Source: Desulfovibrio subterraneus | Lineage (GTDB): Bacteria; Desulfobacterota; Desulfovibrionia; Desulfovibrionales; Desulfovibrionaceae | Direction of reading: 5' to 3' | Length of the DNA: 64,000 nt | NCBI RefSeq assembly: GCF_013340285.1 | Contig: NZ_BLVO01000004.1 | Coordinates: forward strand, 1 to 64,000 | Shown here: positions 1-10,470 of the stretch, one piece after another | Position numbering within the stretch: the first letter of the stretch is position 1 | Layout of the letters: each line of letters begins with the position of its first letter | Translations under genes and position numbers: made by a program | Notes under the pieces: generated by a model | Told to the model about the DNA's origin: nothing | The model's input: the letters and a program-made list of their open reading frames with translations, nothing else | The model's database searches: none

Positions 1-60
1 ATCTGTGTCTTCATGATCAAGGGGGCTAATTCCCTTAATCACGCTAGCTGATATCTTTCT

Positions 61-290
61 GTCCAACTCGCTATTTAATTGTCAAAGAACCTCAGAGCCT
101 CACAAACGCAACACTTTGTCGCAGAGGCGGATTTTCAAGCTATCGAAACTCCACCACTCCGTCAAGCATCTTTTCAACTTTTTTTCATCACCTTTCGGTG
201 CGAATGTGTTGAGCTGTTTGTGAAAGAACCGTTTCGTTCGCCTCATCGGCGCGGAGGTGGAAACTACCCTAAAACGTGTTTTAGTCAATC
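61..290 (-). promoter_or_regulatory. Probable rRNA operon promoter and leader (minus strand)
   Basis: Read on the minus strand, a -35 TTGACT (283-288) lies 16 nt before TAGTTT (261-266). About 170 nt further downstream is GTTCTTTGACAATTAAA (74-90), which resembles the boxA/leader element found just before 16S rRNA in many proteobacteria. No protein-like frame covers the stretch. Inference: the 16S gene of an rRNA operon begins just left of base 1. The rRNA itself is not in the window. Confidence 0.5.
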
Positions 291-380
291 GCTTTTTTGA
301 AGAATGTGCATATTATCAAATTAACATACTGAAAACTATGAATAACATTCTACAACATCCTTCTTTTGACCAGCTCTGCA

Positions 381-410
381 CCCCTATCATCATATAGGGG
401 CTTTTGTTTC
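381..410 (+). terminator. Terminator-like hairpin ahead of the RdgC-like gene
   Basis: CCCCTAT (381-387) pairs with ATAGGGG (394-400) across a 6-nt loop and is followed by CTTTTGTTTC. It has the form of an intrinsic terminator on the plus strand, but no gene precedes it. A TTGACC at 366-371 overlaps the 5' flank. It could be an attenuator for the gene at 468 or the end of a short RNA. Confidence 0.45.
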
Positions 411-467
411 TCTGGCGATATGGAGCAAGATGCGTTACACACTTCGGCGAACACAAAGGAGTTACTC

Positions 468-1082
468 ATGGGATTCATGAATGCAAGCGCCAGCTTCACC
501 CGCTATCATATAACTGAACCTGTGCCTTCCGACCTCTGGTCGCAGGTACCTGATAAACTCAAGCAATTCGCCTTCAAGGAAATTGAGGATACCGCCGAGG
601 AACGCGGCTGGGGTTGGGTATGTTTTGACGACATGCTCGATTCCTTCTGGCGTACCGCACCGCCGGAAAAGGGCGAGTTCATCACCTTTTCCCTGCGCCT
701 CGACACGCGCCGCATACCATCTGCCGTGCTGAAGAAGCACCTTGCACTGGCATTGCGCGATGAGGAACGCAAAATCAAGGAACAGGGCAAGAAGTACGTT
801 TCGCGCGAGCGGAAAAAGGAACTGCGTGAGCAGGTACAGCTCAAGCTGCGCGCCCGCTCGTTCCCTATTCCTGCTGAATTCAACGCGGTCTGGAACATCC
901 AGACGGGCGCTGTGTACCTCGCCTCCACCCAATCCAAGGTTCTGGAGCTTTTCGAGGAATACTTCTCCACCACCTTCGGACTGGACCTTGAGCCCATGAC
1001 CCCCTACGCCCTTGCCGTAAAGCTCAAGGGAGAGGATGTTATGAATAAGCTCGATACCCTTGAACCCACCCGCTTCGCCTAG
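468..1082 (+). CDS. RdgC-like recombination-associated protein (short form)
   Basis: A 204-aa protein. Residues about 125-200 follow the RdgC pattern: a basic charged helix (KKYVSRERKKELREQ), an RSFP turn, then a strand resembling the RdgC MWIDTVNG segment (here VWNIQTGAVYLAS), then a helix running to PMTPYAL. RdgC binds DNA non-specifically and restrains RecA in gamma- and betaproteobacteria. The E. coli protein is about 300 aa, so this one is short. ATG 468 is chosen because AAAGGAG (455-461) precedes it; the frame is open 34 codons further upstream without a ribosome site. The stop lies 8 nt before the next gene, and the two are probably two halves of one functional unit. Confidence 0.65.
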   Translation: MGFMNASASFTRYHITEPVPSDLWSQVPDKLKQFAFKEIEDTAEERGWGWVCFDDMLDSFWRTAPPEKGEFITFSLRLDTRRIPSAVLKKHLALALRDEERKIKEQGKKYVSRERKKELREQVQLKLRARSFPIPAEFNAVWNIQTGAVYLASTQSKVLELFEEYFSTTFGLDLEPMTPYALAVKLKGEDVMNKLDTLEPTRFA

Positions 1083-1090
1083 GAGTTTAT

Positions 1091-1624
1091 ATGGCAGACA
1101 CTCCCTATCTCGGACAAACCATCGATGTGGTTCTCGGACAGGAATACCTGACATGGCTCTGGTTCCGCAGCGAAACCCGCAGCGGACAGTTTCAGACTCC
1201 TGACGGAGATCCCTATTTCCTGTATGTAGAGCAGCGTGTTTCCGTACAGGGCGGCGAAGGTGAAACCCTTGAAACCGCTACCGTATCCGGCAACCTTTCT
1301 GAACTGCGCGAAGCACGCCTTGGCCTTTCCACCGGCAAAAAGGTGAACCGTGCGCTTATCCGTATCGAACACGATCCCGAAGCATGGCAGCTTTCGCTGA
1401 AGGCAGAAGACTTCGCCCTCGGGGGATTGAAGACGCCCAAGGTGGAAAAAGCCGACTCGGAAGATGACGACCCGGATGCAGCCTTTCTGGAAAAGATGTT
1501 CCTGATCGAGAAATGCCTCACCTATCTGGACGCTTCCTACAACGACTTTCTGAACGTGCGCCTGTCTCCCCAATGGGATGATGAAGTGCGTCAGATCGGA
1601 CGTTGGCTTGAAATGGCAGAATAG
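1091..1624 (+). CDS. Uncharacterised protein paired with the RdgC-like gene
   Basis: A 177-aa soluble, acidic protein with no signal peptide or membrane segment. AGGAG (1081-1085) overlaps the stop region of the upstream gene, so the pair is almost certainly co-transcribed and perhaps translationally coupled. The C-terminal third (about 135-177) is helical, with a FLEKMFLIEKCLTYLD stretch and a following LSPQWDDEV. I infer that it supplies the part missing from the short RdgC-like protein, as a second subunit, but I do not recognise a named domain in it. Its function is unknown beyond this context. Confidence 0.6.
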   Translation: MADTPYLGQTIDVVLGQEYLTWLWFRSETRSGQFQTPDGDPYFLYVEQRVSVQGGEGETLETATVSGNLSELREARLGLSTGKKVNRALIRIEHDPEAWQLSLKAEDFALGGLKTPKVEKADSEDDDPDAAFLEKMFLIEKCLTYLDASYNDFLNVRLSPQWDDEVRQIGRWLEMAE

Positions 1625-1638
1625 GAGACACCAGCCGG

Positions 1639-2664
1639 ATGCCCCTAACCGAGAATGTTCCCACCGCCCTGCGCGGTCTTCTCAAGCGTGTTTTCATCAA
1701 GCTTGGGTGGATGCTCCTTGTCCTCTGGGGCATCACCATAATCAGTTTCTGGGTCATCCATCTGGCTCCGGGCTCCCCCACCGACCTGCAGACGTCGATG
1801 AATCCGCTGGTCGGGCAGGAGGCACGCCTTCGCCTTGAAAAGCTCTACGGGCTGGATAAGCCGCTGCACATACAATACATCAACTGGCTGGAGCGGCTGG
1901 TCCGACTGGATTTCGGCCGTTCCATGTCAGGCGACTACCGCCCCGTATGGGACAAGATTAAAGAGCGGCTGCCGCTTACGGTGGGCATGAATGTCGCCTC
2001 CATGGTGCTTACCCTGCTCATTGCCGTTCCCATTGGGGTGGCGGCTGCCTATTATCAGGGCCGGTGGTTCGACTCCATAAGCGCGGTCTTCGTGTTTATC
2101 GGCTTTGCAATGCCGGGCTTCTGGCTTGCCCTTCTGATGATGCTGTACTTCGGCATCCATCTGCAATGGCTGCCCATATCAGGGCTTACCTCGCTGGACT
2201 ACAACAGCCTGACGCCCTTGGGAAAACTGCTTGATATTGCGAAGCACATGGCCATGCCCATCTTCATTTACACGTTCGGTTCCCTCGCGGGGATGTCGCG
2301 GTTCATGCGTTCGTCCATGCTGGAAGTGCTGCGGCAGGATTACATCCTGACTGCCCGCGCCAAAGGACTGCCGCTCAGAACGGTCATTTTCAAACACGCC
2401 CTGCGAAACGCCCTGCTGCCCGTAATCACCATACTCGGCCTCTCCGTTCCGGGCCTCATAGGCGGATCGGTGATCATTGAATCCATCTTCGCCCTGCCCG
2501 GTCTGGGACAACTGTTCTACACGGCTGTCATGGCACGCGATTATCCCATGATCATGGGCAACCTTGTGCTAGGCGCGGTGCTCACTCTTGCGGGCAACAT
2601 GCTGGCGGACCTGTGCTACGGTCTGGCAGACCCCCGTATCCGCAGCACGGGAGGCGACGCCTAG
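1639..2664 (+). CDS. ABC transporter permease, DppB/OppB family
   Basis: A 341-aa inner-membrane permease of the dipeptide/oligopeptide/nickel type. It has an N-terminal membrane segment (about 20-40) with the family's LVLWGITIISFWVIHLAPGS pattern, five further hydrophobic segments, and the cytoplasmic EAA-type loop TARAKGLPLRTVIFKHALRN that docks on the ATPase. The stop is directly followed by the DppC-type partner. No substrate-binding protein and no ATPase gene lies on either side, so the substrate cannot be told from context. AGGAG lies 11 nt before the ATG, which is long. Confidence 0.9.
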   Translation: MPLTENVPTALRGLLKRVFIKLGWMLLVLWGITIISFWVIHLAPGSPTDLQTSMNPLVGQEARLRLEKLYGLDKPLHIQYINWLERLVRLDFGRSMSGDYRPVWDKIKERLPLTVGMNVASMVLTLLIAVPIGVAAAYYQGRWFDSISAVFVFIGFAMPGFWLALLMMLYFGIHLQWLPISGLTSLDYNSLTPLGKLLDIAKHMAMPIFIYTFGSLAGMSRFMRSSMLEVLRQDYILTARAKGLPLRTVIFKHALRNALLPVITILGLSVPGLIGGSVIIESIFALPGLGQLFYTAVMARDYPMIMGNLVLGAVLTLAGNMLADLCYGLADPRIRSTGGDA

Positions 2665-3525
2665 ATGAGTGCCTCCCCCACCAGCCTTGCCGGCAGACTG
2701 CTGCACAGGCAGTTCTGGCAGCGTTACGGACTGCTCACGCTGGGTCTGTGCATCGTGGGCATCATGTCCTGCGCAGCAATACTGGCCCCCTGGATAAGCC
2801 CCCACGACCCGACAGCGCTTGATCTCAATGCCATTCTTCAGGCCCCGAACGCCCAGCACCCCTTCGGAACCGATGCTCTTGGCCGCGATGTGCTCTCGCG
2901 AATGCTGTATGGTGCACGCGTATCACTGTGGGTCGGCTTTGTGGCCGTGGGCATTTCGGTCAGCATAGGCATAGCGCTCGGACTTGTGGCCGGTTTCTTC
3001 CGTGGATGGGTAGACGAAGCCATCATGCGCCTTGTGGACATCATGCTGTGCTTTCCGTCCTTCTTTCTCATTCTGGCGGTTATCGCCTTTCTTGAACCGA
3101 GCCTGAACAACATCATGATCGTCATCGGTCTGACCTCATGGATGGGAGTGGCGCGACTTGTGCGGGCAGAAACCCTGAGCCTGCGCGAGCGCGACTTTGT
3201 CTCCGCGGCACGGCTCGCCGGGGCAGGCAAGATACGCCTGATGGGCCTGCACATACTGCCCAATGCCCTTGCCCCCGTGCTGGTTTCCGCCACACTCGGA
3301 GTTGCGGGTGCCATTCTCACGGAATCTGCCCTGAGCTTTCTGGGTCTGGGCGTGCAGCCCCCCATGCCAAGCTGGGGCAACATCCTCATGGAAGGCAAAG
3401 AGGTGCTGGAAATCGCCCCCTGGATGTCGCTGTTTCCGGGTTTCGCCATTCTTATCACCGTACTGGGCTACAACCTGCTCGGCGAAAGCCTGCGGGATAT
3501 TCTGGACCCGAGACTTTCTCAGTGA
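2665..3525 (+). CDS. ABC transporter permease, DppC/OppC family
   Basis: A 286-aa partner of the preceding permease; its ATG follows that gene's TAG with no gap. It has an N-terminal membrane helix (about 25-45), then the short extracytoplasmic HPFGTDALGRDVLSRMLYGA motif typical of DppC/OppC, then four or five more helices and the EAA loop (AARLAGAGKIRLMGLHILPN). Together the two would form the membrane channel of a peptide- or metal-type importer. A separately encoded binding protein and two ATPases are needed and are absent here. Confidence 0.9.
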   Translation: MSASPTSLAGRLLHRQFWQRYGLLTLGLCIVGIMSCAAILAPWISPHDPTALDLNAILQAPNAQHPFGTDALGRDVLSRMLYGARVSLWVGFVAVGISVSIGIALGLVAGFFRGWVDEAIMRLVDIMLCFPSFFLILAVIAFLEPSLNNIMIVIGLTSWMGVARLVRAETLSLRERDFVSAARLAGAGKIRLMGLHILPNALAPVLVSATLGVAGAILTESALSFLGLGVQPPMPSWGNILMEGKEVLEIAPWMSLFPGFAILITVLGYNLLGESLRDILDPRLSQ

Positions 3526-3586
3526 TTGCGCTATACTGAACGGCCCTGACAGGGCTATTACAGGCTGACCGAATGCAGCTCTCCCT

Positions 3587-3615
3587 TTGCAAACGGACAG
3601 GACTTTGGATACAGT
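3587..3615 (+). promoter_or_regulatory. Candidate sigma-70 promoter for recN
   Basis: TTGCAA (3587-3592), a 17-nt spacer and TACAGT (3610-3615), about 44 nt before the recN start. Read by eye only. No clear LexA-type operator was recognised beside it. Confidence 0.4.
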
Positions 3616-3658
3616 TCGCTCTCTGTAACGAATCAACCTTCCCTGACGGGATACCCTC

Positions 3659-5263
3659 ATGCTGGAACTGCTCAGAATCCGTCAATTGGCGCTCATTGAC
3701 GACGTGGAACTGGAATTCGCCCCGGGCATGAATGTGCTTACGGGTGAGACCGGTGCGGGAAAAAGCTTCATTCTGAAGGCGCTGAATTTTCTCACCGGCG
3801 ACAAGATGTCTCCGGATCTCGTGCGTCCCGGCGCGGAGAAGGCTCAGGTGGAAGCCCTGTTTGCCATGCCGGACGGCGACGTGGTCATCAAACGCGAGCT
3901 GGTTGCCGCAACCGGCCGAAGCCGCCTCTACATAAACGACTCCCTCAGCTCTCAGGATGCCATCCGCGACCTGCGCCCCAGCCTGCTGGTGCACACCAGC
4001 CAGCACGGACAGCAGAAGTTGCTGCAGCCTGCCTTTCAGGCCAAGATTCTTGACGATTTTCTGAACCGGCCGGACCTGCTCAGGCAGCGCGAAACCCTGT
4101 TGAAGGAATTGCGCACCCTTGCAGCACGCCGCGAAGAACTGCTGGAACGCAGCAGGCACCTTGAGGACAAACGCGAACTGCTGGAATATCAGCAACGCGA
4201 AATAGCCAAGGTGGGTCCCGAGCACGGCGAAGAAGAAACCCTGGAAGCCAAGAAGCAGGAACTGCGCAACCAGACCGTCATTCAGGACACCATAGATGCG
4301 GCTCTTGCCCTGCTGGGTGCAGGCGAAGGCGGCATTCTGGACGGCTTGGGAAAGCTTGAACGCCACATGGATACCCTGCGGCGCGTTCTTCCCAATTATG
4401 ATGACGATGCGAGCCTGCTCATAGAGGCACGGCAGAACCTGCAGGATCTCGCCGCACGACTCCGCAAGCAACCTGCCACTTCTCCCGACGAAGACAGCCT
4501 TGAATCCATTGAGGCGCGCCTGTACGAACTGGCGCAGCTCAAGCGCAAGCTCAAGCGTTCGCTGGACGAGATTGTGGACCTGCAGACCGAGATCGAAGAG
4601 AACCTTTCCTTCATGGATTCCTGTTCGCTCGATCTCAAGCAACTCGCCAAGCAGGAAGCAACGCTGCTGGACGGGCTTGCCCTGCTCCTCAAGGAACTCA
4701 ATCCCCTGCGCAAGATTGCCGGCGAGTCACTGTGCACGGCGATTGTTGCCGAGCTGAAGGGACTGGGCTTCTCGGAACACGTTCAGGTCAGATTCGAATT
4801 CAAACCTGCCGAGCTATTCCCCGGCCGCGCAGACTGCATTGAAGAGCGCCCATCCCTGCTCTGGATACCCAACCCCGGCCAGCCGCCGCAGCCTCTGGAC
4901 AAGATTGCCTCGGGCGGCGAACTTTCGCGCTTCCTGCTGGCAGTTGTGGGCATCATGAACCGCAAGGAAACGCCGAGTCTCATCTTCGACGAAGTGGATG
5001 CCGGTGTCGGTGGCCTTACCCTCAATGCCGTGGCGGACTCTCTGGACAAACTGGCCGACCATCAGCAGGTGATTCTCATCACCCACTGGCCCCAGCTGGC
5101 AGCCAGAGCCAAAAGACATTTTCAGGTTCGCAAGGAAGTGCGCGAGGGCAACACCTACACCCTGTGTCAGGCGCTTGATGACGGTGCCATATGGGAAGAG
5201 ATCAGCCGCATGGCGGGTGGAGGCGAACAGGGACAGGCCATGGCGAGAGAACTTCTCGCCTGA
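3659..5263 (+). CDS. recN: DNA repair protein RecN
   Basis: A 534-aa SMC-like ATPase of double-strand-break repair. Walker A GETGAGKS lies at about 29-36. A long charged coiled-coil region (about 150-340, rich in ELRTLAARREELLE-type heptads) separates it from the C-terminal signature ASGGELSRFLLAV and Walker B SLIFDEVDAGVGG. The late TLNAVADSLDKLA and QVILITHWPQLAA match the RecN ends. The length is a little under the usual 550. No strong ribosome site precedes ATG 3659. The gene follows a 133-nt gap after the permeases, so it probably has its own promoter. Confidence 0.95.
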   Translation: MLELLRIRQLALIDDVELEFAPGMNVLTGETGAGKSFILKALNFLTGDKMSPDLVRPGAEKAQVEALFAMPDGDVVIKRELVAATGRSRLYINDSLSSQDAIRDLRPSLLVHTSQHGQQKLLQPAFQAKILDDFLNRPDLLRQRETLLKELRTLAARREELLERSRHLEDKRELLEYQQREIAKVGPEHGEEETLEAKKQELRNQTVIQDTIDAALALLGAGEGGILDGLGKLERHMDTLRRVLPNYDDDASLLIEARQNLQDLAARLRKQPATSPDEDSLESIEARLYELAQLKRKLKRSLDEIVDLQTEIEENLSFMDSCSLDLKQLAKQEATLLDGLALLLKELNPLRKIAGESLCTAIVAELKGLGFSEHVQVRFEFKPAELFPGRADCIEERPSLLWIPNPGQPPQPLDKIASGGELSRFLLAVVGIMNRKETPSLIFDEVDAGVGGLTLNAVADSLDKLADHQQVILITHWPQLAARAKRHFQVRKEVREGNTYTLCQALDDGAIWEEISRMAGGGEQGQAMARELLA

Positions 5264-5350
5264 GCAAGATAGCTACTTGCCGGAACAGTTTTTTTCAGGC
5301 TATTGACATGAAAGAACTTTCCGCACCTGTATTACAAGGCAAAGGTATTC

Positions 5351-6889
5351 ATGACTCAGGATCCGGCCAACGGCGGCACCCCGCAGCAGCGCCTTGCTGC
5401 ATATTGGAGCGTGCTCAAGGAGCACAAGGAGAAGAAGACCATCCGCGAACTGATGGAACGCGAGGTGCTGCTCTGCTTCATTGCCACCAACAAGGACCGC
5501 ATTAACGAATACCCGCTGCTGCCCCCGCAGCAGCACGCCATTATCGATTTTCTCACCACCCGCGCGCAGGGCGACCCGCTCCATGCGCACACCAGCGCCC
5601 TTATCACCTTCTTCATCAATCAGCTGAATAAGTACGGCGGACTTCTCACGGCAGGAGACACCGCCGGTGCAGAAGGTGAAGTGGCCGATCTGGTCAATCA
5701 GGAATCGCTGCTGCTCAAGGCCATTCAGGCTGTCGTCTACACCACGGCGCTCACCGTGGACAACTTCAGTGAAGTGCTCATCCGCCATTACGGAGAAGAA
5801 TCCCTGCCCGCCATAGACGCCATCATGGAAAAGGTGGAACTCGGCGAGCGCTTCTGGAAGGAGAACTTCGACCACTTCATCACCAAGCTGGCCGACGGGG
5901 CCTATCGCGAAATGACCGCCAACCAGCTGTATATGGTGCGGCGGGAAAAATCGCAGATTGTCCTGCGATTCTGTTTTGACGACATGCTCAGCCGCCTCAA
6001 ACGCACCAACAAGAGCATTGAAAAAACGCGTGCGCAGAGCGTTTACGAAACATCGCTGCGCACCTTTGAAGCGCGCAAGGCACGCAAACGTCTAGCGGAC
6101 CACCTGACAAAGCTTTCCCACAAGCCGGACTACCCCTTTGCCCCGGCAGATATTCCCTATATCGCAAGCATCCTGTGCATGGATTCAGCCGGGCTTGCGT
6201 TCGAGTCCGCCTATACCATGCTGCATGCAAACTCGCTGGCAGAGCCGCTCAAGGGAGCGGACGGTGAAGAACTGACGCAGCAGGGAGCCCGCTTCATTTT
6301 CGAACAGATGCTCACCATGGCCTGTGCGACATCGGTGAGTCTGGGCATACTCCGGCAGGATTTCCAGAAATCCCTATCCATGTTCGAAAGCAAGGAAGCC
6401 GCCCAGATCATGCACCTGCTCGGGGTCTTTGATCTGGAATCCATAGAGCGCGCCTTCTTTGCCATGCTGGAACTGCAGTTCATCTCCATCATCCGCCAGC
6501 GGTCAGGCGAAGACAGCGGCAAAATGCAGATCCGCAGCACGCGCCTGCGCAGAGTCAGGGAAGAAGAGGTTGATACCCTCATGGATCTTGGCCTTAACCG
6601 CATACGCAAAAACAAGCTGTGGGTGAAAGACCCGGACAACGAGGAATATCTGCTCTTTGCCCAGCAGTCTCCGGCAGATTTCAAAGCCATCATGGAAATC
6701 ATGCACCTGGAGCCACAGCTTGCCAGAGCAGTGCTCACGCTGTGGCAGCATGCCCACAACAAGGTATTCATCAGCGTGCACCTGAATCTGGACCTTATCT
6801 CCCGCACCACGACCAATCTCAACCAGCGGCTTGCGGAAATATTCCTCCGTTTCGGCACGCTGGGCCCGGGAAAGAAAAAAGGCATCTGA
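5351..6889 (+). CDS. Uncharacterised 512-aa helical protein
   Basis: I do not recognise a domain. The protein is soluble and predicted almost wholly alpha-helical, with no signal peptide. It has a Lys/Arg-rich region at about 195-255 (FEARKARKRLADHLTKL) and a basic C-terminal end (GPGKKKGI). AAAGGT precedes ATG 5351. Base composition matches the neighbours, and a shared terminator with rnr ends it, so it is a genuine single-gene unit downstream of recN. Function unknown; the size and composition would suit a scaffold or regulatory protein but do not indicate one. Confidence 0.75.
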   Translation: MTQDPANGGTPQQRLAAYWSVLKEHKEKKTIRELMEREVLLCFIATNKDRINEYPLLPPQQHAIIDFLTTRAQGDPLHAHTSALITFFINQLNKYGGLLTAGDTAGAEGEVADLVNQESLLLKAIQAVVYTTALTVDNFSEVLIRHYGEESLPAIDAIMEKVELGERFWKENFDHFITKLADGAYREMTANQLYMVRREKSQIVLRFCFDDMLSRLKRTNKSIEKTRAQSVYETSLRTFEARKARKRLADHLTKLSHKPDYPFAPADIPYIASILCMDSAGLAFESAYTMLHANSLAEPLKGADGEELTQQGARFIFEQMLTMACATSVSLGILRQDFQKSLSMFESKEAAQIMHLLGVFDLESIERAFFAMLELQFISIIRQRSGEDSGKMQIRSTRLRRVREEEVDTLMDLGLNRIRKNKLWVKDPDNEEYLLFAQQSPADFKAIMEIMHLEPQLARAVLTLWQHAHNKVFISVHLNLDLISRTTTNLNQRLAEIFLRFGTLGPGKKKGI

Positions 6890-6918
6890 AACTGATCGTT
6901 CCAGATGCCTTTCATTTC
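6874..6918. terminator. Bidirectional intrinsic terminator
   Basis: AAAGGCATCTG (6878-6888) pairs perfectly with CAGATGCCTTT (6902-6912) across a 13-nt loop, with an A run on the left and T-rich bases on the right. It sits between the convergent genes at 6889 and 6933 and overlaps the end of the left gene. It can serve both directions. Confidence 0.85.
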
Positions 6919-6932
6919 AAACTGCTGTGCAG

Positions 6933-9092
<2,160 letters not shown>

Positions 9093-9101
9093 CAAAATTC
9101 C

Positions 9102-10190
9102 TCAGGCAGACTGCAATGCCTGCCATCTGTTCCCCCACCATTCAGGGAAGGTGTCGGGGGTATTCCAGGCCGGACCGAATACGGTCTTCAGAACCAGTGT
9201 CCACACGGACACATCCGCAAGACCGAGGTCCGCCACTTTTACTGCATCCTTTGGCGTGCAAAGCAGGGGAAGCCCCTCTTCCGCCATGGATCTCACATCG
9301 TCAGGCGTGTAGTCGTGATGATCGGGAAAAACATGATAGCGCGAAGGCGACATGCCGACATACGACGCCACTGTCCGTTCAACCTGCGCGGGCACACCGA
9401 CTCCGCTGAACAGGGAATAGCCGTTACGGACAATCATGCCGGGGGAAGTGACAATATCTTCTCCGAGAACGGACTGCATCCCCACGGGCTGGAGTGAAAA
9501 ACTGAATACCGGCACGGAGAGGCGCCCCAGACGCTTCTTCACATCGGGCAGCAGCGCTGCAAATTCCGATGGAGAGCACTTGATGAGAATGGCGCCAGCA
9601 CGCGTCAGGGCATCTGCCCCTTCGCGCCATGAACCGGAAGGAATAACGCAATTCCATTCCGACTTCAGGTCATCCGGCCGCAACAGAACAAGATCTATAT
9701 CACGGCGCACCGCAAGGTGCTGAAATCCGTCGTCCATCACAAAAATATCAGGCGCAAGGCTCTTTTCCGCCCATGCACCGGAACGCCTGCGCACAGGGTC
9801 CACCACTATGCGGGCCTGCGGGTGCTGCCGGGCCAGCATCAGGGGCTCATCTCCGGCGCAGGATGCCGGGCTGTCTGCCTCCACCACATAGGGCAATGTG
9901 GGCGGCGTGGCCTTGTAGCCGCGGGTCAGCACAACGGAACGGAGTCCCTCCTGCCCTGCCCAGTCCAGCAGCCAGTCCACCACGGGGGTTTTACCGCTTC
10001 CGCCCCAGCCTATGTTCCCTATGGAAACCGTGGGCACGGAAGGCCGAAAAACGTGAGCCGCCCCCTTTTCATACCGCTGCCTGCGAACAGCCATGGCCGC
10101 ACCGTAGACCAGTCCCAAAGGCCGCAGCACCGGCCGCAAAACCCGCTGCGCCTGTTCACAGGCTCCTGAAAGTGTACATCCCGCTGCCAT
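9102..10190 (-). CDS. lpxK: Tetraacyldisaccharide 4'-kinase
   Basis: A 362-aa membrane-associated kinase that phosphorylates the 4' position of the lipid A disaccharide precursor to make lipid IVA. The N-terminal amphipathic helix and GLVYGAAMAVRRQRY are typical, followed by the P-loop GWGGSGKTP (about 61-69), and DIFVMDDGFQHLAVRRDIDL, which holds the family DDGFQH motif. GGAGTTGCC precedes ATG 10190. Its presence, with the lpx cluster at 33-36 kb, shows an outer membrane with lipid A. It is the upstream gene of the lpxK-rnr pair. Confidence 0.95.
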   Translation of the reverse strand: MAAGCTLSGACEQAQRVLRPVLRPLGLVYGAAMAVRRQRYEKGAAHVFRPSVPTVSIGNIGWGGSGKTPVVDWLLDWAGQEGLRSVVLTRGYKATPPTLPYVVEADSPASCAGDEPLMLARQHPQARIVVDPVRRRSGAWAEKSLAPDIFVMDDGFQHLAVRRDIDLVLLRPDDLKSEWNCVIPSGSWREGADALTRAGAILIKCSPSEFAALLPDVKKRLGRLSVPVFSFSLQPVGMQSVLGEDIVTSPGMIVRNGYSLFSGVGVPAQVERTVASYVGMSPSRYHVFPDHHDYTPDDVRSMAEEGLPLLCTPKDAVKVADLGLADVSVWTLVLKTVFGPAWNTPDTFPEWWGNRWQALQSA

Positions 10191-10317
10191 GGCAACTCCA
10201 TTATCTTATGGAGAAAAAACGACCAACCACTCCCCCGACAACCAAAACACCGATAGCGGGCGGGCGCATCCGGCCCGTTCATGCCACCTGCGGGCAAGGC
10301 CTGCGCACGGAACAAGC

Positions 10318-10345
10318 AAAGGGAGCCCGAGGCTCCCTTTGTTCA
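10318..10345 (-). terminator. Hairpin terminator after the Bax-inhibitor-1 gene
   Basis: AAAGGGAGCC (10318-10327) pairs perfectly with GGCTCCCTTT (10331-10340) over a 3-nt loop. It lies downstream of the minus-strand gene ending at 10471 and upstream of lpxK. The T run is weak on the minus strand. Confidence 0.7.
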
Positions 10346-10470
10346 TATCAACTTGCGAGATGCCCGTCATGACAGCGGCATCCCGATTCCGTGTATTTTC
10401 AGCTCACGATACGGTTTTGCCGATGGCACAATACATCAGCCGCACCTGTTCGTCGAGGCTGAGTTCGTTC

